In this document: piece by piece, positions 11,830 to 20,259 of the stretch
Position numbering within the stretch: the first letter of the stretch is position 1
How the letters are laid out: the number at the start of each line of letters is the position of its first letter
NCBI RefSeq assembly: GCF_013334205.1
Contig: NZ_CP054424.1
Location: 20,001-84,000, forward strand
DNA length: 64,000 nucleotides
DNA from: Rhodoferax sp. BAB1
GTDB lineage: Bacteria; Pseudomonadota; Gammaproteobacteria; Burkholderiales; Burkholderiaceae_C
Direction: 5' to 3'
Translations under genes and position numbers: made by a program
The notes under the pieces: model-generated
Database searches by the model: none
Seen by the model: only the letters and a program-made list of their open reading frames with translations
What the model was told of the DNA's origin: nothing

Positions 11830-12396
11830 ATGCACACCATGAAGCTGGTCATCCTCGACCGCGACGGCACCATCAACGAGGACAGTTCGGAGTTCATCAA
11901 GTCCGCCGCCGAATGGAAACCGCTGCCCGGCGCGCTGGAGGCGATTGCCAAGCTCAACCATGCCGGCTGGCATGTGGTGGTGGCCAGCAACCAGTCAGGT
12001 CTGGGCCGCGGCCTGTTCGACGTGGCAGCGCTCAACGCCATGCATGCCAAGATGCACAAGCTGCTGGCCACGGCTGGCGGACGTGTCGAGGCCGTCTTCT
12101 ACTGCCCGCATGCGCCCGATCAGACCTGCCGCTGCCGCAAGCCGCTGCCGGGGTTGTTCGAGCAGATCGGCGAGCGCTACGGCGTCTCGCTCAAGGGTGT
12201 GCCCACGGTGGGTGATTCGGCGCGCGACATCATGGCCGGTGCAGCCGTGGGCTGCGAGCCGCACCTGGTGCTGACCGGCAAGGGCGCGGCCCTGCGCGGC
12301 CAGCCCTTGCCCGACAACTTTCCGGCCGGCACGCGCGTGCACGAGGACCTGCTGGCCTTCGCCGACTACCTGGTGGCGCGCGACACCACCGCCTGA
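11830..12396 (+). CDS. gmhB: D-glycero-beta-D-manno-heptose 1,7-bisphosphate 7-phosphatase
   Basis: HAD-superfamily phosphatase of 188 residues that removes the C7 phosphate in ADP-heptose synthesis for lipopolysaccharide core. The catalytic motif DRDGT places D10 and D12 as nucleophile and acid/base. The GmhB-type zinc loop is complete (C92, H94, C100, C102 in YCPHAPDQTCRCRKP), which distinguishes it from histidinol-phosphatase relatives. The motif VGDSARD supplies the magnesium-binding acidic residues. The start at 11830 (MHTMKLVIL) or 11839 (MKLVIL) cannot be settled. It follows glyS by 11 bases and precedes plsC by 11, so all are probably cotranscribed. Confidence 0.93.
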   Translation: MHTMKLVILDRDGTINEDSSEFIKSAAEWKPLPGALEAIAKLNHAGWHVVVASNQSGLGRGLFDVAALNAMHAKMHKLLATAGGRVEAVFYCPHAPDQTCRCRKPLPGLFEQIGERYGVSLKGVPTVGDSARDIMAGAAVGCEPHLVLTGKGAALRGQPLPDNFPAGTRVHEDLLAFADYLVARDTTA

Positions 12397-12407
12397 GGAA
12401 CCCGACC

Positions 12408-13142
12408 ATGGCACTGCTCCGTTCCCTGCTGCATCTCCTGTGGATGATCGTCACGGTGATTCCCTGGGGCATCATCATGGTGGTGGCCTCGATACGCGTG
12501 CGCGGCAACCCGCTGTACTGGATGGCGGCGCGCTGGCTGGGCTGGGCCATCGACGGTGCCCGCGTGTTGCTGGGCATCCAGGTCCGTGTCAGCGGCATGG
12601 AGAACCTGCCGGTGGGCGAGACCAGTCCGGCCATCCTGCTGGTCAAGCACCAGTCCACGCTGGAAACCTTCCTCATGCCCACACTGATGCCGCACCCGCT
12701 GGCCTATGTGTTCAAGAAGGAGCTGCTGTACGTGCCCTTCTTCGGCTGGGCCATGGGCCGGCTGGACATGATCCACATCGACCGCTCGCAGGGCTCACAG
12801 GCCTTTGCCAAGGTGGTGGCGCAGGGCAAGGAGCTGTTGGCGCGCGGCGTCTGGATCATCATGTTCCCCGAAGGCACACGCATCCCGCGCGGGAAGCAGG
12901 GCACCTACAAGACCGGCGGCACACGCCTGGCCGTGGCCACCGGTGCGCCCGTGATCCCGATCGCCGTGAGCTCGGCCAAGTGCTGGCCGCGCAAGGCTTT
13001 CATCAAGCGTGCGGGGGTGGTGGACGTGTCCATCGGCCAGCCCATCCCCAGCGCGGGCCGCGAGCCGGCCGAGCTGATGCGTGAAGTCGAGGCCTGGATC
13101 GAGGCCGAGATGCGCCGCCTGGATCCTGAGGCCTACCGCTGA
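12408..13142 (+). CDS. plsC: 1-acyl-sn-glycerol-3-phosphate acyltransferase (PlsC-like)
   Basis: Membrane-associated acyltransferase of 244 residues that makes phosphatidic acid from lysophosphatidic acid. An N-terminal hydrophobic helix covers about residues 7-28. Motif I is seen as HQSTLE (H81 to E86), i.e. H-x4-E instead of the textbook H-x4-D. Motif III is FPEGTR at 153-158, and motif IV is around VTGAPVIPIAV. The ribosome-binding site gaggaa lies 7 bases before the ATG. The gene sits in the glyQ-glyS-gmhB-plsC run. Confidence 0.92.
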   Translation: MALLRSLLHLLWMIVTVIPWGIIMVVASIRVRGNPLYWMAARWLGWAIDGARVLLGIQVRVSGMENLPVGETSPAILLVKHQSTLETFLMPTLMPHPLAYVFKKELLYVPFFGWAMGRLDMIHIDRSQGSQAFAKVVAQGKELLARGVWIIMFPEGTRIPRGKQGTYKTGGTRLAVATGAPVIPIAVSSAKCWPRKAFIKRAGVVDVSIGQPIPSAGREPAELMREVEAWIEAEMRRLDPEAYR

Positions 13143-13161
13143 GATTTCACTAAGATCAGGC

Positions 13162-14118
13162 ATGCGCAGCTTCCTCCAGCTCGCCCTCGACCTCTTCGAT
13201 GCAGCGCCCGTGCAGGCGCCGCCGCCTTCGATCGTCGTCCCCGAGCCCCGCCCGGAACTGCACGGGCCGCAGCAGCCGGCCCAGTCCATCACCAGCGTGA
13301 TGGCGCCGGCGCAGTTCAGCCACCCGCGCGCCACCCGCGAGACGCGCCTGTGCGACGCACAGGTGGCCTACGAATTCAAGCGCGGCAAACGCCGCACCAT
13401 CGGCATGCAGGTGGGGCCCGACGGCCTGGTGGTCAGCGCGCCGCGCTGGGTGCCGCTGTACGAGGTGGAAGCCGCACTGCAGGAGAAGGCCAGCTGGATC
13501 GTGCGCAAGCTCGGCGAGATGCGCGAGCGCCAGCAGCGCCTGGATTCGACCCACATCGAGTGGCGCGACGGCAGCAGTTTCCCCTTCCTGGGCGAGACGG
13601 TGATCGTGGTGCTCGACCCGACCCACGCCTACCGTACGGTGGGCGGAAGCCTCAAGGCCGATGACGTGGAGGTGGTGCTGCATACCGACGCCCAGGCGCC
13701 CAACCTCACGCTGGACGGCGTGCCGCACCTGACCCTGCACATCGGCCTGCCGCAGCACGCCAGCACCCAGCAGATCCGCGACACCGTGCAGGCCTGGCTG
13801 ATGCGCCAGGCCCATCGCGTCTTCACTGAACGGCTGCAGCACTACGCGCCGCAACTGGGCGTGCAGTGGCGCAAGCTCTCGCTCAGCAGCGCCGGCACGC
13901 GCTGGGGCAGCGCCAGCAGTGACGGTGCGATTCGCCTGAACTGGCGCCTCGTCCATTTCCGCCAGAGCGTGATCGACTACGTGGTCGCGCACGAACTCAG
14001 CCACCTGCGCGTGATGGACCACAGCCCGCGGTTCTGGGAGACGGTGCGTTCGGTCGTTCCCGACTACCAGAGCCTGCGCGGCGAACTGCGCGACGAAGCC
14101 TTGCCGCGCTGGCATTGA
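13162..14118 (+). CDS. YgjP/SprT-like M48-type metal-dependent hydrolase
   Basis: A 318-residue protein with a C-terminal YgjP-type zinc metallopeptidase domain (DUF45). The zinc motif is HELSH at residues 277-281, with a third candidate ligand H287 in the following HLRVMDHSPRFW. The signature LSSAGTRWGSASSDGAIRLNWRL (242-263 region) is typical of this family. The N-terminal 60 residues are proline- and alanine-rich and probably disordered, which makes the protein longer than E. coli YgjP. The start at 13162 (MRSFLQLALDLF) is preferred over a longer frame from 13081 that reads through the end of plsC. Confidence 0.88.
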   Translation: MRSFLQLALDLFDAAPVQAPPPSIVVPEPRPELHGPQQPAQSITSVMAPAQFSHPRATRETRLCDAQVAYEFKRGKRRTIGMQVGPDGLVVSAPRWVPLYEVEAALQEKASWIVRKLGEMRERQQRLDSTHIEWRDGSSFPFLGETVIVVLDPTHAYRTVGGSLKADDVEVVLHTDAQAPNLTLDGVPHLTLHIGLPQHASTQQIRDTVQAWLMRQAHRVFTERLQHYAPQLGVQWRKLSLSSAGTRWGSASSDGAIRLNWRLVHFRQSVIDYVVAHELSHLRVMDHSPRFWETVRSVVPDYQSLRGELRDEALPRWH

Positions 14119-14119
14119 G

Positions 14120-15373
14120 ATGGCTTTCGAGACGGCCACCCTGATGAGCCTGGCGCTGGCCCTGGGCCTGGGGCTGCTGATCGGCATCGAACGCGAGCGC
14201 CGCAAGGGCAGCGGGCACACGCGCCGCTTTGCCGGCATCCGCACCTTTGCCCTGGCCTCCCTGACCGGGGCCGGTGTGCAGCTGCTGGGGCAAGCCTGGC
14301 TGACGGCTGTTGCCGCCGCCCTGGTGGCGGGGCTGGCGCTGGTGTCGCACTACAAGGACCGTTCACGCGATCCGGGCGTCACCACCGAGATCGCGCTCTT
14401 TCTCACGTTCCTGCTGGGCCTGCTCAGCGTGCCCGAACCGGCCCTGGCCGCGGCGCTGGGCGTGACGGTGGCCGTGCTGCTGGTCGCCCGTGTGCCCCTG
14501 CAGCGTTTCTCGACCCAGGTGCTGAGCGAGCAGGAACTGCGCGATGCCCTGCTGCTGCTGGCCTCGGCCCTGGTGGTGCTGCCGCTGGCGCCCAACCAGG
14601 CCTTGCCCTGGCTGGGGGGCCTCAACCTGCGCGTGGTCTGGCAGCTGGTGGTGCTGATCATGACGGTGCAGGCCCTGGGCCATGTGGCACTGCGCCTGTT
14701 CGGCGCCCGGCTCGGCCTGCCCCTGTCGGGGCTGGTGTCCGGTTTCGTTTCCAGCACCGCCACCATCGCAGCCATGGGCGCGCGTGCCGTGCGTCATCCC
14801 GAGTTGCGCACGGCCTGCGTGGCGGGTGCCTGGTTTTCCACGGTCTCCACGGCCCTGCAGATTCTGCTGATCGCCGGCCTGCTGTATCCCGCGGGGCTGG
14901 CGCTTTTTGCGCCGACCCTGGGCAGCGCGCTGCTGGTGGCACTGCTGCTCGGGCTGGCCGCCTTTCGCCGCAGTGCGCTGCCTCTGGATGACACGGCGGC
15001 TGCGGGGCGGGCTTTCAGTCTGCGGCAGTCCATCCTGCTGGCCCTGCTGTTCACCGGCATTGCGGTGGCCGTGGCCTGGCTGCAGCAGGGCCTGGGCACG
15101 ATCGCCACGCTGGCGGCCACGGCGCTGGCTGGCCTGGCCGATGCGCACTCCTCGGCCGCTGCCGTGATGAGCCTGGCCGCACGCGGCGAGCTCGAGCCGC
15201 CCACCATGCTCACTGCCGTGCTGCTGGCCTTCAGCAGCAACAACCTCAGCAAGATGGTGGCCGCCTACCTTGCCGGCGGGGCGCGTTACGGCAGCATCGT
15301 GAGTGCGGGGCTGGCGCTGGTGGCGCTGGCGGCCTGGATGCCCTGGCTCTGGCTGCGTCTGTCCGCCTCCTGA
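14120..15373 (+). CDS. MgtC/SapB-family membrane protein with DUF4010 domain
   Basis: Polytopic membrane protein of 417 residues. The N-terminal part (about 10-130) matches the MgtC/SapB pattern, including GLLIGIERERR and RTFALASLTGA. The rest is the DUF4010 membrane domain with many alanine/leucine-rich helices and the conserved segment LVSGFVSSTATIAAMGARA. Neither transport activity nor substrate is established for this fused type. The gene starts one base after the preceding stop codon, so it is probably coupled to the YgjP gene. Confidence 0.85.
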   Translation: MAFETATLMSLALALGLGLLIGIERERRKGSGHTRRFAGIRTFALASLTGAGVQLLGQAWLTAVAAALVAGLALVSHYKDRSRDPGVTTEIALFLTFLLGLLSVPEPALAAALGVTVAVLLVARVPLQRFSTQVLSEQELRDALLLLASALVVLPLAPNQALPWLGGLNLRVVWQLVVLIMTVQALGHVALRLFGARLGLPLSGLVSGFVSSTATIAAMGARAVRHPELRTACVAGAWFSTVSTALQILLIAGLLYPAGLALFAPTLGSALLVALLLGLAAFRRSALPLDDTAAAGRAFSLRQSILLALLFTGIAVAVAWLQQGLGTIATLAATALAGLADAHSSAAAVMSLAARGELEPPTMLTAVLLAFSSNNLSKMVAAYLAGGARYGSIVSAGLALVALAAWMPWLWLRLSAS

Positions 15374-15504
15374 ACGAGCCCGGGGGGCGCTTCGTTATGA
15401 TGAAAAGTCGATGTGTTCGAGACCCGGCAACGCGTTTCGGTCCTCGCATGGCGACGTGACGACCGGGCTCCCCCCGGACCCATGATGGAAAAGGAAACAG
15501 AACG
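15374..15504. other. Intergenic region upstream of the substrate-binding-like gene
   Basis: A 131-base gap. It has a GC-rich imperfect hairpin (gaccgggctccccccggaccc, 15459-15480 region) and then ggaaaagga near 15485-15493, the likely ribosome-binding site for the gene at 15505. No recognised riboswitch or terminator with a T tract is seen. Confidence 0.5.
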
Positions 15505-16236
15505 ATGGACGCCAGTCTGAAGGCCTCATTCACCCCGACGGGCTGCTTGCGCGCCTCGATCAACCTCGGCAACCCGATCCTGGCCAACAAGGATCCGCGC
15601 AGCGGCCAGCCCGTGGGCGTGTCGGTCGATCTGGCGCGTGCGTTTGCCGAACGGCTGGGTGTGCCCCTGGAACTGGTCGTGCTGGACACGGCCGGCAAGT
15701 CGGTTGATGCCGTGCGGCAGGAGCAGGCCGACATCGGCTTCTTCGCAGTCGATCCGCTGCGTGGCCAGGAAATCTCCTTCACCGGGCCCTATGTGCTGAT
15801 CGAGGGCTTTTACCTGGTGCGCCAGGATTCCCCGCTGCAGCACAGTGAGGAGGTGGACCAGCCCGGCCTGCGCGTGACGGTGGGCGCGGGCAGCGCCTAT
15901 GACCTGTACCTCAGCCGCGAGATCAAGCAGGCTGAACTGGTGCGGGCGCCCAGCTCACCGGCCGTGGTGGAGACCTTCCTGGCGCAGGGGCACGATGTGG
16001 CGGCCGGCGTCAAGCAGCAGCTGGAGGCCGATGCCCGGCGTTTTCCGGGCCTGCGTCTGCTGCCGGAACGTTTCATGGTCATCCGGCAGGCCATGGGCAC
16101 CCCCAAGAGCCGGGGCCAGGCGGCGAGCGATGCCCTGTATGCCTTCGTGGAAGAGATGAAAGCCAGCGGTTTCGTGGCGGACGCGCTCTGGCGCCATGCC
16201 ATCCAGGGCGCGGCGGTGGCACCGGCCGGCCGTTGA
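15505..16236 (+). CDS. Transporter substrate-binding-domain protein (SBP_bac_3-like), no signal peptide
   Basis: A 243-residue protein with the fold signature of family 3 amino-acid-type solute-binding proteins: GCLRASINLGNP, then GVSVDLARAFAERLGVPLELV, QADIGFFAVDPLRGQEISFTGPYV, and a second lobe with GLRVTVGAGSAYDLYLSR. Such proteins usually carry a secretion signal, but this one begins MDASLKASFTPTG with no hydrophobic segment. It may act in the cytoplasm, for example as a cyclohexadienyl-dehydratase-like enzyme or ligand sensor; this is inference. No permease or ATPase gene is adjacent. A ribosome-binding site (aaggaa) lies about 8 bases before the ATG. Confidence 0.8.
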   Translation: MDASLKASFTPTGCLRASINLGNPILANKDPRSGQPVGVSVDLARAFAERLGVPLELVVLDTAGKSVDAVRQEQADIGFFAVDPLRGQEISFTGPYVLIEGFYLVRQDSPLQHSEEVDQPGLRVTVGAGSAYDLYLSREIKQAELVRAPSSPAVVETFLAQGHDVAAGVKQQLEADARRFPGLRLLPERFMVIRQAMGTPKSRGQAASDALYAFVEEMKASGFVADALWRHAIQGAAVAPAGR

Positions 16237-16242
16237 GCGTCC

Positions 16243-17352
16243 TCAGGAACCGGTCTTGAACAGCGCCGCCACCACGTCGGACTGCGTGATCATGCCGACC
16301 ACGTGCAGCTGTTCGTCCACCACCGGCATGTGGTGCAGGCCGCCATCGGAGAACAGTGCCACCAGGTCCACCATCAAGGTCTCTGGGCGGGCCACGCGCA
16401 CCTTGCGCGTCATGATGTCGGCCACGTAACGCGCGGTGCTCATGACGGGCATCTTGCGCGGATCCGGCGCGCTGTGCCCGACGAAGAAGTCGTGCAGTGA
16501 GACGATGCCGGCCAGCGTGCCGTCGAGGCGGATCACGGGCAGCGCCTTGACCTTGTGCCGCGCCAGCCGGGCCCAGGCCTCGTCCACCGAATCGAGCGGC
16601 CGGACATGGATCACGTCGCGCGACATGATGTCGCGGCAGTACACATCACCCCATTTGCGGCGGCTGGCCTGCAGCTGCGCGCGCGTGAGGATCTGCTCCA
16701 GGTCGTCGGGGCTGATGTCGAGCAACTGGCCCTGGCTGGCCACGGCGGCCTCCAGATCCTCTTTGCTCACGCCCAGGCGTGCGCTGGGCAGCCGGTCGGC
16801 CGTGCGGTGCGGGTGGGGTTGGGAAGCGGCCTGGTGCGGGTAGCGCCGCTGCATCAGGTTGTTGAAGAGCAGGGCCAGGCCGAGCAGCAGGGCGGAGTTC
16901 GCGGCCACCGGCCACAAGGCATAGCCATAGCCCAGCTGGCTGATGGCCGGCCCGCCCAGCACGGCGGTCAGCGCCACGGCACCACCGGGCGGGTGCAGGC
17001 AGCGCAGGGCGAACATGGCGGCAATGGCCCCGGCGCCAGCAACACCGGCCGCCAGGCCGCCATGGCCCAGGGTGTGCGCGCACAGCACGCCGATCAGCGC
17101 CGAGACCAGGTTGCCGCCCAGGATGGACCAGGGCTGGGCCAGCGGGCTGGCCGGCACGGCAAAGAGCAGCACGGCCGAGGCGCCCATGGGGGCGATGAAC
17201 CAGGGATTGAGTTCGCCCAGCGCCAGATGGCTGAGCCCTTCGCTGCCGAACAGGCCCAGGCCGGCGCCCAGGCAGCCCAGCCAGATCTCACGCCGGCTGA
17301 CCGACAGCGGCGCGGGCCAGAAACTGCGCAGCCAGAGGAAGAGAGGATGCAC
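16243..17352 (-). CDS. HPP-family membrane protein with C-terminal CBS domain pair
   Basis: A 369-residue protein. The N-terminal half is an HPP-family domain with four or five membrane helices and the segment LRCLHPPGGAVALTAVLGG, which contains the HPP motif. The C-terminal part (about 215-365) is a CBS pair: CRDIMSRDVIHVRPLDS and ADIMTRKVRVARPETL. HPP proteins have been linked to nitrite transport in plants and cyanobacteria; the bacterial role of this fusion is unclear, and the CBS pair suggests nucleotide control. The start is placed at GTG 17352, 5 bases after a good aggag site; a TTG at 17373 would place that site inside the gene. It lies 48 bases after the MBL gene on the same strand. 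Confidence 0.85.
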   Translation of the reverse strand: MHPLFLWLRSFWPAPLSVSRREIWLGCLGAGLGLFGSEGLSHLALGELNPWFIAPMGASAVLLFAVPASPLAQPWSILGGNLVSALIGVLCAHTLGHGGLAAGVAGAGAIAAMFALRCLHPPGGAVALTAVLGGPAISQLGYGYALWPVAANSALLLGLALLFNNLMQRRYPHQAASQPHPHRTADRLPSARLGVSKEDLEAAVASQGQLLDISPDDLEQILTRAQLQASRRKWGDVYCRDIMSRDVIHVRPLDSVDEAWARLARHKVKALPVIRLDGTLAGIVSLHDFFVGHSAPDPRKMPVMSTARYVADIMTRKVRVARPETLMVDLVALFSDGGLHHMPVVDEQLHVVGMITQSDVVAALFKTGS

Positions 17353-17400
17353 ACACACTCCTGCAAGCACCAAAACGGGGCATTGTAGGAGGGGCCGGTT

Positions 17401-18504
17401 TCAGGGAGTGGGATGGGGCGAGCTGAAGCGGTAAACCCCTTTGGCATCGCGCTGGCGTTGCAGCCGGCCTTCGAACCACAGGGCGTGCAGATGGGCCACG
17501 GCCTCGCCCATGGCGAAGGTGGTCTGGTGCAGGTCGAGCTTGCGCTTGAAGAGGATGGGCAGCACGTCGGCCGCGCTGCAGGGTTTCAAGGCGCAGGCTT
17601 CCATCACCTCGGCCAGGCGGTCGCGGTGATGTTCGTGCAGCTGCTCGATGCGCCGGTGCAGGCCGGTGAAGGGTTTGCCGTGCGAGGGCAGGGTCAGCGT
17701 GTCGGCCGGCAGGGCCTTGAACTTGTCGATGGACTGCAGGAAGAGCTTGAGCGCGTCGGCCTCGGGCTCCATGTCGAAGACGCTGACATTGGTGGAGATG
17801 CGCGGCAGCATCATGTCGCCGCCGATCAGCAGATTCAGCTCTTCGCAGTAGAGCGCGATGTGCTCGGGTGCATGGCCGTGGCCGCTGATGCAGCGCCAGC
17901 CGCGCCCGCCGATGGCCACCACGTCGCCTTCCATGAGCCGGCGGAACTGGCGCGGCACCGCCGGCACCAGGGTGGGGTAGTAGCTGGCGCGCTCGCGGAT
18001 CTTGTCCATCGAGGCCGGGTCGCGCAGGCCGTGCGCGGCGAAAAAGAGGGCGGAACTGTCGCCGCCAAAGCCGTTGCTGCCGGAGGAGCCGATGCGCGCG
18101 AGGTTGTAGTCGGTGGCGCTCATCCACAGGCGGCAGGGGTGTTCGGGGGTGCTCCAGCGCGCGCACAGCCAGTCGGCCAGGCCGATGTGGTCCGGGTGCA
18201 TGTGCGTGACGATGACACGCAGCAGGGGCAGGCCCTCGAAGCTGCCGGCAAACAGCTGCTCCCACTGGGCGCGGGCCTCGTCGCGGCTGATGCAGCAGTC
18301 CACCACGGTCCAGCCCTCGCGGCCGTCCAGTCTGTCGCGCAGCAGCCAGAGGTTGATGTGGTCCAGCGCAAAGGGCAGGGCCATGCGGATCCAGCGCACG
18401 CCGGGGGCCAGCTCGATGGTCTGGCCGGGCTCGGGCAGGGCTTCGCCCAGGGGGTAGTGCAGCTGGCGTTCGAGTTCGTTCATGGGCGGTGTGAATTGCG
18501 ACAT
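17401..18504 (-). CDS. MBL-fold metallo-hydrolase under LiuR-type operator
   Basis: A 367-residue metallo-beta-lactamase-fold protein with the zinc motif HMHPDH at 101-106, further candidate ligands in SGHGHAPEH and in IGGDMMLP, and SHGKPF near 240-250. A C-terminal helical extension ends the protein, as in LACTB2-like hydrolases. The product is plausibly a thioesterase or lactonase but the substrate is unknown. The divergent 22-bp LiuR-type palindrome lies only 2 bases upstream of this ATG, leaving no room for a Shine-Dalgarno site. The mRNA may be leaderless, or translation may start at the in-frame ATG at 18483. Its position suggests control together with liuR and liuA. Confidence 0.88.
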   Translation of the reverse strand: MSQFTPPMNELERQLHYPLGEALPEPGQTIELAPGVRWIRMALPFALDHINLWLLRDRLDGREGWTVVDCCISRDEARAQWEQLFAGSFEGLPLLRVIVTHMHPDHIGLADWLCARWSTPEHPCRLWMSATDYNLARIGSSGSNGFGGDSSALFFAAHGLRDPASMDKIRERASYYPTLVPAVPRQFRRLMEGDVVAIGGRGWRCISGHGHAPEHIALYCEELNLLIGGDMMLPRISTNVSVFDMEPEADALKLFLQSIDKFKALPADTLTLPSHGKPFTGLHRRIEQLHEHHRDRLAEVMEACALKPCSAADVLPILFKRKLDLHQTTFAMGEAVAHLHALWFEGRLQRQRDAKGVYRFSSPHPTP

Positions 18505-18506
18505 AA

Positions 18507-18528
18507 TTGACGTTTACGTAAACGTCAA
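18507..18528. promoter_or_regulatory. LiuR-type operator 1 (perfect palindrome)
   Basis: Perfect 22-bp palindrome: half-site TTGACGTTTAC followed by its reverse complement. It lies in the 92-base divergent gap between the MBL hydrolase (minus) and liuR (plus). The same sequence occurs at 31894-31915, and a one-mismatch copy at 26044-26065. It closely resembles the motif attributed to the MerR-family regulator LiuR in comparative studies of betaproteobacterial branched-chain amino acid catabolism. Immediately upstream on the plus strand is cataat, a possible -10 element, which would make the palindrome overlap the transcription start. Confidence 0.88.
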
Positions 18529-18596
18529 CTGGCATCCGGCATTCTAGGCGCGCCCATGGCGCCACCTTGTCGCCTTTGTTTTCACCACCACCGACC

Positions 18597-18998
18597 ATGG
18601 CAACGACCTACAGCATCAGCGATCTGGCCCGGGAGTTCGACCTGACCACGCGTGCCATGCGCTTCTACGAAGACATGGGCCTGCTGCAGCCCGAGCGCAG
18701 CGGGCCGGGCGGGCGCATCCGCGTCTACAGCGGGCGCGACCGCACCCGCCTCAAGCTCACCCTTCGCGCCAAGCGCCTGGGCCTGAGCCTGAGCGAGGCC
18801 AAAGAGATCATCGACATGTACGACAGCCCGCGCGACACCGGGCTGCAGCTCAAGAAATTCCTCGACGTGCTGGCTGCACATCGCGGTCAGGTCGAGGAGC
18901 AGATGGCCGACCTGCAGGCCAACCTGGACGAGATCAAGGCGCACCAGCGCGAGGCCCGTGCCTTGCTGGCCAAGCTGGACAAGAAAAACGGCAAGTAG
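18597..18998 (+). CDS. liuR: LiuR, MerR-family regulator of leucine/isovalerate catabolism
   Basis: A 133-residue MerR-family protein. The winged helix-turn-helix is at the N-terminus ([26 protein letters not shown], residues 5-30), with the wing [17 protein letters not shown] at 36-52. A long coiled-coil dimerisation helix follows (about 80-130). It lacks the cysteines of metal-sensing MerR proteins, as expected for LiuR, which controls leucine and isovalerate degradation genes in proteobacteria. The start is ATG 18597; an in-frame TTG at 18567 is less likely. It is 35 bases upstream of liuA, and operator 1 lies about 70 bases before its start, so autoregulation is expected. Confidence 0.93.
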   Translation: MATTYSISDLAREFDLTTRAMRFYEDMGLLQPERSGPGGRIRVYSGRDRTRLKLTLRAKRLGLSLSEAKEIIDMYDSPRDTGLQLKKFLDVLAAHRGQVEEQMADLQANLDEIKAHQREARALLAKLDKKNGK

Positions 18999-19033
18999 CC
19001 ACAACACCATCCAAAGAATCCACGGAGACCCGC

Positions 19034-20212
19034 ATGAACCTGCCCGGACTCAACTTCCAGCTCGGCGAAGACATCGACGCCCTGCGCGATGCAGTACGCG
19101 AATTCGCCGAGGCCGAAATCGCCCCGCGCGCGGCCGAGATCGACCGCAACGACCAGTTCCCCATGGACCTGTGGCGCAAGATGGGGGACCTGGGTGTGCT
19201 GGGCATCACCGTCGGCGAGGAATACGGCGGCGCCAATATGGGCTACCTGGCCCACATGATCGCCATGGAAGAGATCAGCCGCGCCAGCGCCTCGGTGGGC
19301 CTGAGCTACGGCGCGCACAGCAACCTCTGCGTGAACCAGATCAAGCGCAACGGCAACGAGGCGCAGCGCAAAAAGTACCTGCCCAAGCTGATCAGTGGCG
19401 AGCACGTGGGCGCGCTGGCCATGAGCGAGCCGGGTGCCGGCAGCGATGTGCTCAGCATGAAGCTGAAGGCGGAGGACAAGGGTGGCTACTACCTGCTCAA
19501 CGGCAGCAAGTTCTGGATCACCAACGGACCCGACGCCGACACCCTGGTGGTCTACGCCAAGACCGAACCCGAACTCGGCGCGCGTGGTGTCACGGCCTTC
19601 CTGATCGAGAAGGGCATGAAGGGCTTTTCCATCGCGCAGAAACTCGACAAGCTGGGCATGCGCGGCTCGCACACCGGTGAGCTGGTGTTTAGAGATGTGG
19701 AAGTGCCGGCCGAGAACGTGCTGGGCACGCTCAACGGCGGCGCCAGGGTGCTGATGAGTGGCCTGGACTACGAGCGCGCCGTGCTCACCGGCGGGCCGCT
19801 GGGCATCATGCAGGCCGTGATGGACAACGTCATTCCCTACATCCACGACCGCAAGCAGTTCGGCCAGAGCATCGGCGAGTTCCAGCTGATCCAGGGCAAG
19901 GTGGCCGACATGTACACCGTGCTGCAGGCCGGCCGCTCCTTCGCCTACACCGTGGCCAAGAACCTGGACCTGCTGGGCGCCGAGCACGTGCGCCAGGTGC
20001 GCAAGGACTGCGCCTCGGTCATCCTGTGGACCGCCGAGAAAGCCACCTGGATGGCCGGCGAGGGCGTGCAGATCTATGGCGGCAACGGCTACATCAACGA
20101 CTACCCCCTGGGCCGCCTGTGGCGCGACGCCAAGCTCTACGAGATCGGCGCCGGCACCAGCGAGATTCGCCGCATGCTGATCGGCCGGGAATTGTTTGCC
20201 GAGACGATGTAA
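19034..20212 (+). CDS. liuA: Isovaleryl-CoA dehydrogenase
   Basis: FAD-dependent acyl-CoA dehydrogenase of 392 residues that oxidises isovaleryl-CoA to 3-methylcrotonyl-CoA in leucine degradation. Signatures: [13 protein letters not shown] (128-140) for FAD/substrate binding, and [20 protein letters not shown] (348-367). The catalytic base marks it as the isovaleryl type: the glutamate is E247 in [11 protein letters not shown], while the position that carries the base in other family members reads GAGTSEI (372-378) without that glutamate. A ggag ribosome-binding site lies 7-10 bases upstream. It is cotranscribed with liuR, and probably with the carbonic anhydrase 47 bases downstream. Confidence 0.96.
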   Translation: MNLPGLNFQLGEDIDALRDAVREFAEAEIAPRAAEIDRNDQFPMDLWRKMGDLGVLGITVGEEYGGANMGYLAHMIAMEEISRASASVGLSYGAHSNLCVNQIKRNGNEAQRKKYLPKLISGEHVGALAMSEPGAGSDVLSMKLKAEDKGGYYLLNGSKFWITNGPDADTLVVYAKTEPELGARGVTAFLIEKGMKGFSIAQKLDKLGMRGSHTGELVFRDVEVPAENVLGTLNGGARVLMSGLDYERAVLTGGPLGIMQAVMDNVIPYIHDRKQFGQSIGEFQLIQGKVADMYTVLQAGRSFAYTVAKNLDLLGAEHVRQVRKDCASVILWTAEKATWMAGEGVQIYGGNGYINDYPLGRLWRDAKLYEIGAGTSEIRRMLIGRELFAETM

Positions 20213-20259
20213 AGCCCAACGCCTTGCAGGCCCTTCCCAACTGAGGTGAAAATAGGCGC

